Source of the DNA: Tricholoma matsutake | Taxonomy: Eukaryota; Basidiomycota; Agaricomycetes; Agaricales; Tricholomataceae | NCBI GenBank assembly: GCA_026075535.2 | Contig: AP026549.1 | Coordinates: 2,914,001 to 2,978,000, forward strand | DNA length: 64,000 bases | Direction of reading: 5' to 3' | In this document: positions 31,123-41,502 of the stretch, piece by piece | How positions within the stretch are numbered: position 1 is the stretch's first letter | How the letters are laid out: every line of letters begins with the position of its first letter | Notes under the pieces: generated by a model | Told to the model about the DNA's origin: nothing | The model's input: only the letters and a program-made list of their open reading frames with translations | The model's database searches: none | Made by a program: the position numbers and the translations under genes

Positions 31123-31548
31123 TGTAAGGGGACTAAGGGGGTGCCCTGTGTGTTTTTCCTATTTTTTATGTTCGTCCCATATTTTTCCCCACCTCATTTC
31201 CTTCTATTCTTCATTTTCTATGATTTTTCCGGATTTTATTACTAATTTTCCCTTGCTATCATGTTTGTATATGTTGACACTTTTATATTTAGAGGCGGAG
31301 TACCCCTTCCGACACATACCCCTTGGTATGATGTCATTCGGCGGCCTTGATCCGCCTATCTCCGCCTTTTTCTATTTTTAGGTTATATTTGATTTTTGTC
31401 GTCTTCACATATACTGGGCATCAGCAAGGGGATCCTTAGAGTTTTCTCTTCGGATTTCCCTTTGCTAGGTGCGCCCCCAATGCCTGTATTATGTAGTATA
31501 ATTTTAACTTCGGATTTCCCTTTGCTAGAGGCTTAGGTTGCCCTTATA
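31123..31548 (+). repeat. 3' LTR of copy 2
   Basis: 426 bp, identical by eye to the 5' LTR; bounded outside by GTATT. Confidence 0.93.
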
Positions 31549-31654
31549 GTATTGAAGGGTTTTCCTGGGCTGGGAGATGCTGTTTGGATGGAGAAAGCAA
31601 TAAAGCTCACAGAAATACTGTAACACACTCTTTGGTATGTCAGCCCAGCATGCC

Positions 31655-31979
31655 TAGGGAACTGCATGGGTTTTACCCGTGGGTTTCCCATGCTTTTATT
31701 TTCTAATCTATTCAATGAGTTTTGCATGAAAAATCATGAAAAAATGACTTCCTGGAAGCTTTTTGTTGGCTCTTTGTGATCTAACACATAAAACAATATT
31801 TGGGTGACATCTGTCATGTGACAAGGTCAAAAATCAATTATTTTGTCCCTTGTATCACAAGCATCCATTGAATAGCTATCAGAAAATCATTTTTTCATGA
31901 GTTTTCATGCAAAACTCAGTGAATAAATTAGGAAATAAAAGTGTGGGAAACCCGCAGGTAAAACCCATGCAGTTCCCTA
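31655..31979. mobile_element. fold-back hAT-type MITE, 325 bp
   Basis: Ends TAGGGAACTGCATGGG and its complement; the pairing continues with few mismatches for about 100 bp on each side. The 8-bp duplication AGCATGCC stands at 31,647-31,654 and 31,980-31,987. No coding capacity. Confidence 0.9.
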
Positions 31980-32214
31980 AGCATGCCTAGGGTTGCTGTG
32001 CCCCCTACACCACAACATCTCTATCTCCCTTGTGCAGTGTGGGCATGGAATGAAATGGTGCAAGGTGCCCATGATTATGACAAATGTGTGGCAGTGGCAT
32101 CCAAGATGACAGTGAGTGCCAGGAGGCAGATCTACAAGCAGAATGCAAGCAGTGGCAGTGGGGGGATGGTACAAAGACAACAAACGGCAAGGTCATATTG
32201 CATCATGTGATGGC

Positions 32215-32452
32215 AGTCATCATAAATGCAGCTTCCAAGGGTAAGGAGCATTTTTGTAGGCCTCTGTGCTAAGCAAAAACCTTCTTATGGCCTCACCAAC
32301 TCCCAGGCTGTGCCTGCATTCAATGTGAACTTGTTCAGCATACTGTCTTCACATAGTGCTTTAGTTCTGTGTTGAGGAAAGTCCCAGTATTGTGAGACAG
32401 TTTCACTCAGCTCTCCTGCTTCCTCACTTCCATCATCTTTGCCATAGTTTTT
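32215..32452 (+). repeat. left copy of a 240-bp direct repeat (possible LTR remnant)
   Basis: Closely matches 42,237-42,480 (a few substitutions and short gaps). The same orientation on either side of a broken coding segment suggests the LTRs of an old element, but no TG...CA ends or target duplication could be fixed. Confidence 0.6.
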
Positions 32453-32484
32453 TGTGGTTTAGCTTACTCAAGCCCTCACCATCT

Positions 32485-32680
32485 TCTATCTCATCAAACC
32501 ATGTTGCCCAAACCAGACCCTCTCACACAAGCTGAATCTGAAGTCCAAGCTGAAGCCTTTTGAGAATCCATCTGAGTAGTCACAGAAAAATGCAACTTTC
32601 TTGTTGACCAAGTAGCAAGAGGGGAAATCTCTCAAAATGATTTCTATGTATGCCTTCAAGAGACTGTGATGACTCCTGAG
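32485..32680 (+). pseudogene. coding fragment, N-terminal part, broken
   Basis: A Gag-like or transposon-associated segment read from about 32,500 with TGA/TAG stops (...VDQVARGEISQNDFYVCLQ...). It continues after the hAT-type insertion at 34,094. I do not recognise the family with confidence. Confidence 0.4.
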
Positions 32681-33528
32681 TAGTGTTTTAAGGTCTGGTT
32701 CAGTCCAGTTTTTTGACCCCAAAGTGGGTTAACCAGGACCATAACCAGTCCAGACCACAAGCCCTAGTGATGTAGACCATAACTGAACTGAGAGGACCAG
32801 TCTTGATCAGTTTGGTTACAGTCCAAAAAACTGGTTTTAACCAGTTTGTTATCCATTTTTTTGAGTATAACTTAATTCTATTATATGCTAAATAAAACTA
32901 ATTACATTTACATGCTGCAAGCAGTTGCTTGCAGCCATGGTGTAAGAGAATGAAAATGAAAATGAAAAATGAAATAGAAAATGAAATAGAAAAAAAAACA
33001 GCCACCGTCTCACATTTGTAGTGAGGGTGGGGTCCTGTGTTCTTGCTTGTCGTTGTCCCTGGTGTTCATCATCCATGGGGTTTGTCATCCCCTGTGTTTG
33101 TGGTCATGTTTGTTGTCCCTGCCACTTGTCGTCATCCCCAGCATTCATTATCTCCAATGTTCATCCTCCCCACTGTTTGTCCTCCCTGCTATTTGTTGTA
33201 ATGGCTGTACCTGCAGTTCATGATCCTGGCATTTGTCATCCTCAGTGTTTGTTGTCCTGGCTGTTTGTTGTCCTCCATTCATGGCTACCATCATTGTCAG
33301 CACCTCCAATTCCCCCTATGAGCAGTGGCTCATAGGCAGGTTGGTGGTGCTAAGTGATGTGGCAGTGGCAGAGGTTGCTGTTGGGGGTGTCGTGTTGTTG
33401 TTACTGGCTGTTGCTGTTGCTGTGTAAGAACAGAACCCATTGCTGCCCTGCGAGCAGAGGCTCGCAGTGGCAGCACAGGGTGGGTGTCATTCAGTGGGTG
33501 GGTGATGTCATAGTCAAGATGTGAGAAC

Positions 33529-33629
33529 CTAAAAGAAAAACATTTAGTTAGTAAAAGAAATGACTCAACTAATAATAATATGAAAGACTTACACATGGGC
33601 CTGAATGATGACTGGCATTGTTCAGGCCC
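33529..33629 (-). other. hairpin plus intron-like segment (cassette 7)
   Basis: The hairpin GGGCCTGAATGATG/CATTGTTCAGGCCC (33,597-33,610 and 33,616-33,629) has two wobble-type differences. On the minus strand GTAAGT starts 4 nt away at 33,592, TACTAAC lies inside, and TTTTAG ends the segment at 33,529 (64 nt). This is the cassette with the best splice signals. Confidence 0.55.
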
Positions 33630-33812
33630 CCTGCCTTGTGTTGGTTCATTTGGGTGGTGGTGTGCATGTTGTTGGTGGTGAGTGTGGAGGGTAGCATGGG
33701 AGGTCAATGAGTCTCAAAGTTATGGTAAACAAACACGTCCACTCCACGTGATGCAAACAACACATATTATGTGTTTGCTTACTGTAAACAAACAAGTACA
33801 ACTACTACAACA

Positions 33813-33837
33813 TATATAAACCCCAGCAATTTGCTGG
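33813..33837. promoter_or_regulatory. TATATAAACCCC box with hairpin
   Basis: TATATAAA is followed by CCCC and the hairpin CCAGCAA-T-TTGCTGG. It lies about 185 bp upstream of the minus-strand cassette 7 hairpin and resembles 11,081-11,130, so it may be the promoter of the cassette. Confidence 0.4.
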
Positions 33838-34093
33838 TCTCCCCTTTCATAGTTTGCTTATTAGTACATTAGTTTACCATTTTATAAGGTATATAAGCTA
33901 AGTGTAAAAAGACCAGTTACAACCGGTTCTGTAATGGCTTTTGAATGTTTTCAAATCAAGTTAACCATTAACTGAACTGTGGTTTTGGTTACTCACTTTT
34001 TCAGAAAAATGGACCAGACTGAAGCATAGACCACAGTTTGGTCCAGTTCAGTCTATGGTCCTATGGACTGAACCTTGAAACACTACTCCTGAG

Positions 34094-34797
34094 GCAGCAA
34101 AGGACTACATCAAGCAGATGATCCAATGGGTGGAGCAGCAAGGATGTTGTGACTGCCACCCTCCTATTTTCTGCCAGACATTTCCGACTCCTATTCATTG
34201 TAAACCTACTCCTGAAGGGTTGGATGATGATGCTTTACTGGATTTTTGGGCAAGACATGAGGCACTTCTTCAATGTCAAGAGGCTGACCATCATACTCCC
34301 CAAAACCATTCTCCTGACAAAATTGCAGATGAACTAGTGTGGGCAACTCTTCAAGCAAAGATCACACAACTGCAGAATATCACAACTCATACTGTTTCCA
34401 CCACAACTCCCTCCAGCACTGATCTAGCCAACACCTTGACTGCTCTGCTTGGAGGATCCAATGCCAACAATTCTCCATCTGTTATCACACTCCATCTTGC
34501 TAGCATTGCTGGTCCTACAAAGGACAGACCATACTTGAAGATGACCAGGGAAATTAGGGTTTTTTCAAGAATGAAACTTCTCATGACTCCACCATTACCA
34601 ACACTCAACTCTCACCCCTCATTGATCCACTCCCCTGTTCAATTTGGAAGAAGATCCTCCTCAAAGAATTTGTCAACTTTGCAAAACTCTTTGCTTCCAT
34701 GGAGCAAGGTTACGATCACAATGATGAAGCAGAAGATTTTGCAGCAGGGTTTACAATTCTGAAGAAAAACCATCTCTCCACAAAACACCCTGTTTGT
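34094..34797 (+). pseudogene. coding fragment, continuation after hAT-type element 3
   Basis: About 215 open codons (34,118-34,762) including AAKDYIKQMIQWVEQQ at the start and a Ser/Thr-rich middle. Together with 32,485-32,680 it probably encoded an element protein. Function unknown; cut at its end by the solo LTR at 34,798. Confidence 0.4.
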
Positions 34798-35768
34798 TGA
34801 TGATACTCGACTTGGAAACCCAAACAAAACCCACTAATAAGCCTCAGATGGTATAACACGAGTTAGAGGAAGGGTGTGAGGTGGTACTAAATATCACCAC
34901 TGTTAACCAGGAGTAGGTGAATAAGGTGCGAAGTTGTGCGAAGTGACGAGAAACACTACAAAGTGTTTTGTGAATATGTTCAAAGAAGTTCGCAATGATG
35001 CAAAGTAGTTTCGAGATGTTAGGATGGTAAGGGCAATGTTGGATGGTGAAGGTGACAAACAATAACAATGTTCCATAGAGACAATAGATGATGGTAACAA
35101 AGTGTGATAGTTTTGAGTGGTTTCAAACATGAGGTTCAAAGAAGTTCACAATGATTCCCAGAACTTAGCAATAAGATGAAAGATTGCAACTCAAGTTTGA
35201 AGATGATATATGAGAGGTGAAGACAATTTCTTTTTCTGTCCTTCTAGGTAGCTAGTACAATGCTATATATGTTCTGAAGAGATGGTACTTAAAAGGAAAT
35301 AGAACATGAGGACTACATGAGGCAAGATATAAAACAATAAAGAACTTTGCAAATCATAAAATAAATGAGAAATGATGAGAAGGGAAATGTGTAGAGTCAC
35401 AATATATCAAAGGTACTTGTCCTATTGACCCAATATATCATCAAAATATCAAAATGCTGCAATTGTGCCCTAGAAGTGCATTGTTGTATCTCCTCATGTC
35501 CAGTGTTGCTCAATATGTGATGTGCTAACTTGTGCAAGGTGTGCTGCATGTGTCTGAAGGGTGGTGCAATAAGTATATGGTGGCCAAAGGTATTTGAGGT
35601 GCTGTGAAGTCGTTTGAACTCATTTGAAGTGTTGCGAAGTCATTTCAGAGTAGTTTTGCATGGTTTGTAGAGGTTTGCACATGTTTGTAGCAATTTGGGG
35701 TGTCATTGTGGATGAATTGGAGCATGTTAAAGTGTTCCCAGAGCTTGAAGCACAATGTGTACTTATCA
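34798..35768 (-). mobile_element. solo LTR of the long-LTR family, minus
   Basis: Starts TGATGATACTCGACTTGG and ends near GTGTACTTATCA, the reverse complement of the family ends. It shares long stretches with 17,178-18,323 (for example the CCAAACAAAACC block). 971 bp; no target duplication is left. Confidence 0.7.
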
Positions 35769-36005
35769 TCATACTGAAGCAGAATGGATCCATGTGTTCA
35801 GTGCCTGGGAAGCAGGTGTTATTCTTATCTATCCATACTGAACAACTGAGCTGCAAAGTTATTGATGCCTGGTGATGGATATATTTCATGTGACTCCTTC
35901 AAATCCTATTGTAGCAATTAATTTTGATGTTGAGGCTTGTGACCAGTATGCAAAACAACCTTTCCACATGGATAGTCATTCCTGCCTCCATCTCCCACTG
36001 CTCAC

Positions 36006-36237
36006 TGTAAGCATGGCTTACATCATCACATTGGCAACTTGTTTGTTATTGATAAAGAACCCCCCATCTTTTCCTTTTACCTTTTTACCATCTCATCTAC
36101 GACTAGTCAACTACATTACTCTCTCAGGAATATTACACTGTGTCTTGTCACTCCATGTGATTGAGAAGTGAGTTGTAATATTCCATCCTTTCTCCTTTTC
36201 CAGTGTTTTCTGTCTTCTCCTCGAAGACAGGCTTTCA
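36006..36237 (+). repeat. 5' LTR of element D
   Basis: 232 bp, TGTAAGC...GCTTTCA, flanked by CTCAC. Confidence 0.9.
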
Positions 36238-36404
36238 CTTTTTTTTTTGACTTCAAACACAGCATATTTGGTGCGACCTCACTGATATGATCGTCTACAT
36301 AGATGCACAAGGTTCACAGGTACAAACTGTCTCGATTGCCCTCTGTGCCAAGGTCCCTCACAACTTGAAGTAAGGCCCAGCTGATAACTGCCCTGTCCAC
36401 TACT

Positions 36405-37667
36405 TTGTTGGCAACCTCTGCTGTGACTGAAACTCATTCCTCCCCATCTCTTCCTGTCCCACGAGAGGACTCTTTGGCTGTCCCACAAGTGGATGCTGCC
36501 ACTGTCCCACAAGCTGTAACTGCTTTGTCTGCTACTCCCGAGGTCGCTGCCACCTCACGTACCCATCACCACAGATCTTCATCTTTGTCTTCTACTCCCA
36601 ACAAGTATTTTTGCGCACATAGCCACCTGCACATCATGTCCAACTTGAGTACTGTGACTCTTGTACTGAACAATGGCAAACGGCCTACTATTACCATGGG
36701 AGTGATGACCCCCGAACTTCTTCATCGCTTCGAACATTTTGCTCACGGATACCTTGCAAACAGGGAAAATCTCAATGCTAAAGACTACGTCGCACAAATT
36801 GCATATGCATTTGAGGATCCCCTTTTTAGTGATTGGTTCCAAACTTCTCAAGAGTACTATGAATCTTTGTCTTTTATGGAGTTTATGTCGAGAGTCAGGG
36901 GGCGCTGGCTCACCCCGGGTTGGGAGAAGGAGTTGGCATGGAAAGTGTGAAATTTGAAACAAGGTGCATCACCCTTCTGCAATTTCTCAACTACCATCCG
37001 ACGTGATAACCTTTTGCTGAAAAACACAAAACATCATTTCTCACCTGTGCAACTACGCATGCAAATTGAGGCAAACCTTTCTCCTGAGCTCCTCTCTGCA
37101 TATGATTGATACAAAGAGAAACATGACTCCAACTCAGATTCAGACAGGGAGAATGACACTGCAGAAGCGGATGATGGGTCAAATGCTGCTGCGAAAGCCA
37201 AAACTTCCACGTGCAAAGCTGAATCCCGTCTCAAAGCTTTTGTCCAAATCCTCATCAAACTTGATGACAAAGTACATGAAGAGTCTGCCTCCCATAGGAA
37301 GGAAGCTGAGGATGTGGCTCACAAACTTAAGGGATCAGGTTCCATGGCGGGCTTATCAGATGTGTCCCGCTGAGCTCCCTCCACGCATTCACAATTCCCA
37401 TCTAATAGCCAGTCATTGTCATCATCGTTCTCAAAGCAGAACACCAGTTCCTTCTTGTCCACGAACTCAATGAGACCCCCAAAACTCACTGAATGTGAGC
37501 ACAAGTACCTCAATGCTCATGAGGGTTGCAAAAAGTGCTGGCAGTTCTATGTTGCAGATGGTCATGCCTGTGAGTTCCCAGCTCATGACAGTTATGTTGA
37601 GTGCACGATGATCACCGTGAACAAGGCATGCCAGCGCAAGGGCAAGCCTGCATTTCCAGTACCTTGA
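36405..37667 (+). pseudogene. element D gag remnant
   Basis: One reading frame interrupted by stops near 36,948, 37,108, 37,371 and 37,665. The capsid-like part contains LHRFEHFAHGYLANREN and ends in a cysteine/histidine cluster (HEGCKKCWQFYVADGHACEF) in place of a standard zinc knuckle. The true start codon is uncertain, because the open frame begins at a TTG. It continues in frame into the protease. Confidence 0.7.
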
Positions 37668-38458
37668 GAGGACAGTGCTCCAATGACTGTTGCTGCTGTC
37701 TCTGCTGCTTTCCCTGCACCCCCTGCTTCTGCACCTCCTCCCCTTCTGGTCACAGTTGTCATGGGCATGACGGCTTACCCTGTGGTGTTGGTGGGCCACC
37801 CCAACAATGAACACAATGTCCTCATTGGTAGTGAGGGTGATTTGTCGCATGACTCAAATGACTCTGTGAGTGCTCCTGTTCCCTTCTCCATCCCACATCT
37901 CATCTGGCATTGCGCTGTTAATGACCATGACCCATCCTCCTCTGTCCATGTTCATGTTGAAGTGTTGATTGACCATGGTTCCCCTGTAGTTCTGATTGAT
38001 CAACTTCTGGTGTCCCATCTGCATCTTCATCAAAGACTCCTGCCTCAACAGTTCCCTGCATCTGGTGCTTTCTTCAATGGTTCTGCATCGCCTGCATCCA
38101 TTTCTCTTACGCGCTGGGTCAAACTTAAATTACATGACCGAAATAGTTATTACTCAGCCTGGACTGTACATGCTCTCATGGCACCAAACTTGTGCCATCA
38201 GATTATACAGATTATACTGGGACTGCCATTTATGTACCATAATAACATTGTCGTGGATGTTCACAAAAGCATGGCTATGAATGATTCAAATTTTGACCTG
38301 CTGCACCCAACACCCCCACAATTACCCAAACTGCCTCCACCAAAACTATGTGATGTCATCAACGTAAATATTGAGAATCGCAAACTGTTGATGCATGAAT
38401 TGCATGATGTTTGTGAAAGGCGTCAAGCTGTTATTGATGCATCTTGTGAGATTGTGTG
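37668..38458 (+). pseudogene. element D protease remnant
   Basis: Same frame as gag. It has the aspartic protease motif LIDHGSPVVLID near 37,965-38,000 with the catalytic Asp kept, then ILGLPFMYHNNIVVD near 38,216. It ends at TGA 38,457-38,459; a 1-nt frame change near 38,600 follows before RT. Confidence 0.75.
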
Positions 38459-38553
38459 ACTGTTTGATGTGATTTCAGCTGTATGTGTGCAAATTGAACA
38501 ACTTGCTGCCTGCACTCACCTGGATAAGCTTGTGACCGATGTGAAGGAGACTT

Positions 38554-39918
38554 ATGCTGACATTTTCAAACCAATTCCACATGTCAGCAAAATGCCTGAT
38601 ACATAACATACATTGTAAAATCACATTGAAAGATGCAAGCAAAACTGTTAGCACTCGTTCATACTCTTGCCCTCATAAATACCATGAAGCATGGAGCACC
38701 CTCATCAGCAAGCACCTTGATGCTGGGTGGATTTGTCCTTCTTCTTCGGCTCATGCTTCGCCTGCCTTTCTTGTACCTAAGGCAGATAAGGAAATGCTGC
38801 CATGGTGGGTAAACGATTACTGCCAGCTGAATTCAAATACTGTCACCGACTGTCACCCACTGCCATGGGTGGATGATATCCTAGCTGATGCAGGCAAAGG
38901 AAAAATTTGGAGCAAGATTGATATGACAGATAGTTTTTTCCACATGAAGATGGACCCAGAAAGCATTCATCTCACTGCTGTGACCACACCCCTGGGGCTT
39001 TATAAGTGGCTAGTCATGCCACAGGGCTTGCGAAATGCTCTGCCTGTTCATCAACGGTGGGTAACTGAAGCTCTCCGCCCATTTCTGGCACATTTTTGTC
39101 ACATATACCTTGATGACATTATCATTTGGTCTGACTTGGTTGAGGAACACATACAGCATATCAAATTAATTATGAGTGCACTGCACAAGGCTTGCCTATA
39201 CTGGAATTCCAAAAAATCCCAGTTCTTTCTTACTGAACTGGAATTTCTTGGACACTGCATCTCACATGATGGTATTGAGGCTTGCTCCTCAAAGGTGGAC
39301 AAAATCCTCAGGTGGCCTACTCCTAGATCAGCCACAGATGTCTGCAGTTTTCTGGGCCTGGTCTGATATATTGCTGTGTTCCTGCCAAAACTTGCGGATC
39401 ACACATCGGTCCTCACTCCCCTTACTATGAAAGAATGTGAAAAACAGTTTCCTGTGTGGGATACTCACCACCAAAATGCTTTTGATGCTATCAAAGCCCT
39501 TGTCATCAGTCGAGAATGCCTGACTGTGATTGATCATACAAACCCTAGTGACAATAAAATTTTTGTAACATGTGATGTGAGTGATCTATGGACTGGCACT
39601 GTACTGAGCTGGGGTCATACCTAAAAAACAGCTCAACCTGTGGCTTTTGATTCTATGCAGCTCAAAGATGCACAAAAGAACTACCCTGTCCATGAGAAAG
39701 AGATGCTGGCTATTGTCTGCGCTCTCAAAAAATGGAGATCTGACCTACTGGGGACAGAGATTCCCATCTACACAGACCATTGCACACTAGAAAACTTTGA
39801 TACACAGAAAGATCTTTCACATTGTCAGGCATGCTGGATGGAACATCTATCCCAATTTGACATGACAATCAGGTACATCCATGGTGAGGACAACACTGTA
39901 GCTGATGCCCTGTCATGA
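38554..39918 (+). pseudogene. element D reverse transcriptase and RNase H remnant
   Basis: RT motifs: FLVPKADK, VNDYCQLNSNTV, KIDMTDSFFHMKM, MPQGLRNALPVHQR and YLDDIIIW (near 39,106-39,117), with both catalytic Asp kept. RNase H shows VTCDVSDLWTG, YPVHEKEMLAIVCAL, YTDHCTLE and a final ADALS near 39,902. Stops at 39,364-39,366 and 39,916-39,918 are TGA where Arg is expected; TAA lies near 39,622. Confidence 0.85.
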
Positions 39919-39930
39919 TTACTGAGCAAT

Positions 39931-41090
39931 ATGCCTGACTCAGATACTTGTTCTGACATTGAAGTCTCTGACCCTCCTGTTCATTGGGATAACTGGCTCA
40001 GACATTGCACTGTGAATGCCATTTTAACAATCTTGGCAGACAAGTCTTTCCTACGAGATATCTCTACTGGATACGAGCACGATGATTTTTGCAAAAAACT
40101 GTCGACCATTGATGCTAGCATCCCAGGAATCAAATTCATCAATAACCTGTGGTACATTGGGGATCGACTGATAATACCATGCTATGGGACTGTCTGAGAG
40201 GACCTGTTCCATCTTGCACATGATGCTCTGGGACATTTTGGTGCAGATAAATCATACGCCGCTATCCGTAACTGCTATTATTGGCCCAACATGTGGCGTG
40301 ACCTCGAGAATGCCTATGTCCCTGGCTGTGTGCCTTGCCAACAAAACAAGAGCCCAACTGCAAAGGCAGTAGGCCCACTTCACCCTCTCCCAATTCCTGA
40401 TGGACATGGTGACTCTGTGTGTCTCGACTTTGTGGGCCCTCTCCCTGAGGATCATGGGTTTAATTGCATCTTGACTATCACTGACCGCTTGTAATGAGAC
40501 TGGCCCTTGAGGACTGCCAAGCTCAAGCTATCTGTGAATGGATACTTGAGGATGAATGAGAAGCAAAGGATGTGCTCTTGACCAGCAAAATCACACAGGC
40601 TTTCCACGCTAACAAGAAGCGAAAGGTTGAAGATGTGTTCAATGTTGGTGACAAGGTCATGTTGGCAACACTACACTGCCAGCAAGAATACAAGGCAGGA
40701 GACAAGAACCGTGTCACTAAGTTTTTCCCTAGATTTGATGGCCTGCATACCATTACAAAAGCATTCCCTGACTCTTCTGTTTACACTCTAGACCTCCCTA
40801 ACTCCCCAGAGGTTTGCCCCACCTTTCATGCTTTGCTCCTGAAATGGTTCCATGGGAATGATGGAGTCCTGTTTCCTTCATGTGAACATCCGATGCCTGG
40901 GCCAGTGGTCACCTTGGACAGGGTCGAAGAACACATGATTGAGAAGATTGTGGACAAATGGAGAAGAGGACATGGGATGCAATATCTTGTGCACTGGGTT
41001 GGCTACCCACCTGACCATGACCAATGGATGCCACACCGTGACTTGGACGATTGTGAAGCGCTGGATAACTGGTTGCAACATAGGGTTTAG
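39931..41090 (+). pseudogene. element D integrase (core deleted) and chromodomain
   Basis: The HHCC finger (HDALGHFGADKSY...CVPCQQNK) and first catalytic Asp (CLDFVGPLPEDHGFN) are present up to 40,494. The frame then jumps within about 80 bp to the region after the catalytic core, so the second Asp and the Glu are gone. A GPF-like region and a chromodomain (IVDKWRRGHGMQYLVHWVGYPPD) run to 41,090. Integration function is lost by deletion. Confidence 0.8.
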
Positions 41091-41265
41091 GGTCACACAG
41101 TAGCTTTTCCCACTGGGTTTTTGATGCACCCGTCGTGAAGGTTGATGATGTGATTGATTGTTTTATTGATTTTTTTTCTTTTCCTTTGGATTATTGCTGG
41201 ATAGCTTACAGATGCACATACTTATGGACACAAACACCCCCTTTCTTTTTTAAAGAGTGGGAGGG

Positions 41266-41497
41266 TGTAAGCATGGCTTACATCATCACATTGGCAACTT
41301 GTTTGTTATTGATAAAGAACCCCCCATCTTTTCCTTTTACCTTTTTACCATCTCATCTATGACTAGTCAACTACCTTACTCTCTCAGGAATATTATGCTG
41401 TGTCTTGTCACTCCATGTGATTGAGAAGTGAGTTGTAATATTCCATCCTTTCTCCTTTTCCAGTGTTTTCTGTCTTCTCCTTGAAGACAGGCTTTCA
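41266..41497 (+). repeat. 3' LTR of element D
   Basis: 232 bp. A purine-rich tract AAAGAGTGGGAGGG lies directly upstream (41,252-41,265). Flanked by CTCAC. Confidence 0.9.
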
Positions 41498-41502
41498 CTC
41501 AC

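Larger units (their letters stand above)
25502..31548 (+). mobile_element. intact Ty3/gypsy chromovirus, copy 2
   Basis: 6,047 bp, the same length as copy 1. LTRs at 25,502-25,927 and 31,123-31,548 look identical base for base. The 5-bp duplication GTATT stands at 25,497-25,501 and 31,549-31,553. Gag and Pol are open. Identical LTRs mean insertion too recent to have collected changes. Confidence 0.95.
32681..34085. mobile_element. hAT-type non-autonomous element 3, carrying stem-loop cassette 7
   Basis: 1,405 bp with perfect 8-bp duplication CTCCTGAG (32,673-32,680 and 34,086-34,093). Ends are TAGTGTTTTAAGGTC and, inverted, TAGTGTTTCAAGGT. Internal AGC-N4-GCT stem-loops lie at 32,915-32,934, 33,316-33,335 and 33,448-33,467, a hairpin-intron cassette at 33,529-33,629, and TATATAAACCCC at 33,813-33,824. 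It shares termini and cargo type with the element at 21,113-22,651. No transposase. Confidence 0.9.
36006..41497 (+). mobile_element. degenerate chromodomain Ty3/gypsy element D
   Basis: 5,492 bp with 232-bp LTRs at 36,006-36,237 and 41,266-41,497 (TGTAAGC...GCTTTCA) and perfect 5-bp duplication CTCAC (36,001-36,005 and 41,498-41,502). I count five differences between the LTRs. Order inside: gag, protease, RT, RNase H, integrase finger, deletion, chromodomain. A possible tRNA-type primer site TGGTGCGACC lies near 36,270. Many CGA-to-TGA stops. Confidence 0.92.

Noticed and set aside
41135..41362. Hydrophobic frame in the LTRs of element D
   Set aside because: LTR sequence; the start lies in the degenerate internal region and no domain is visible.
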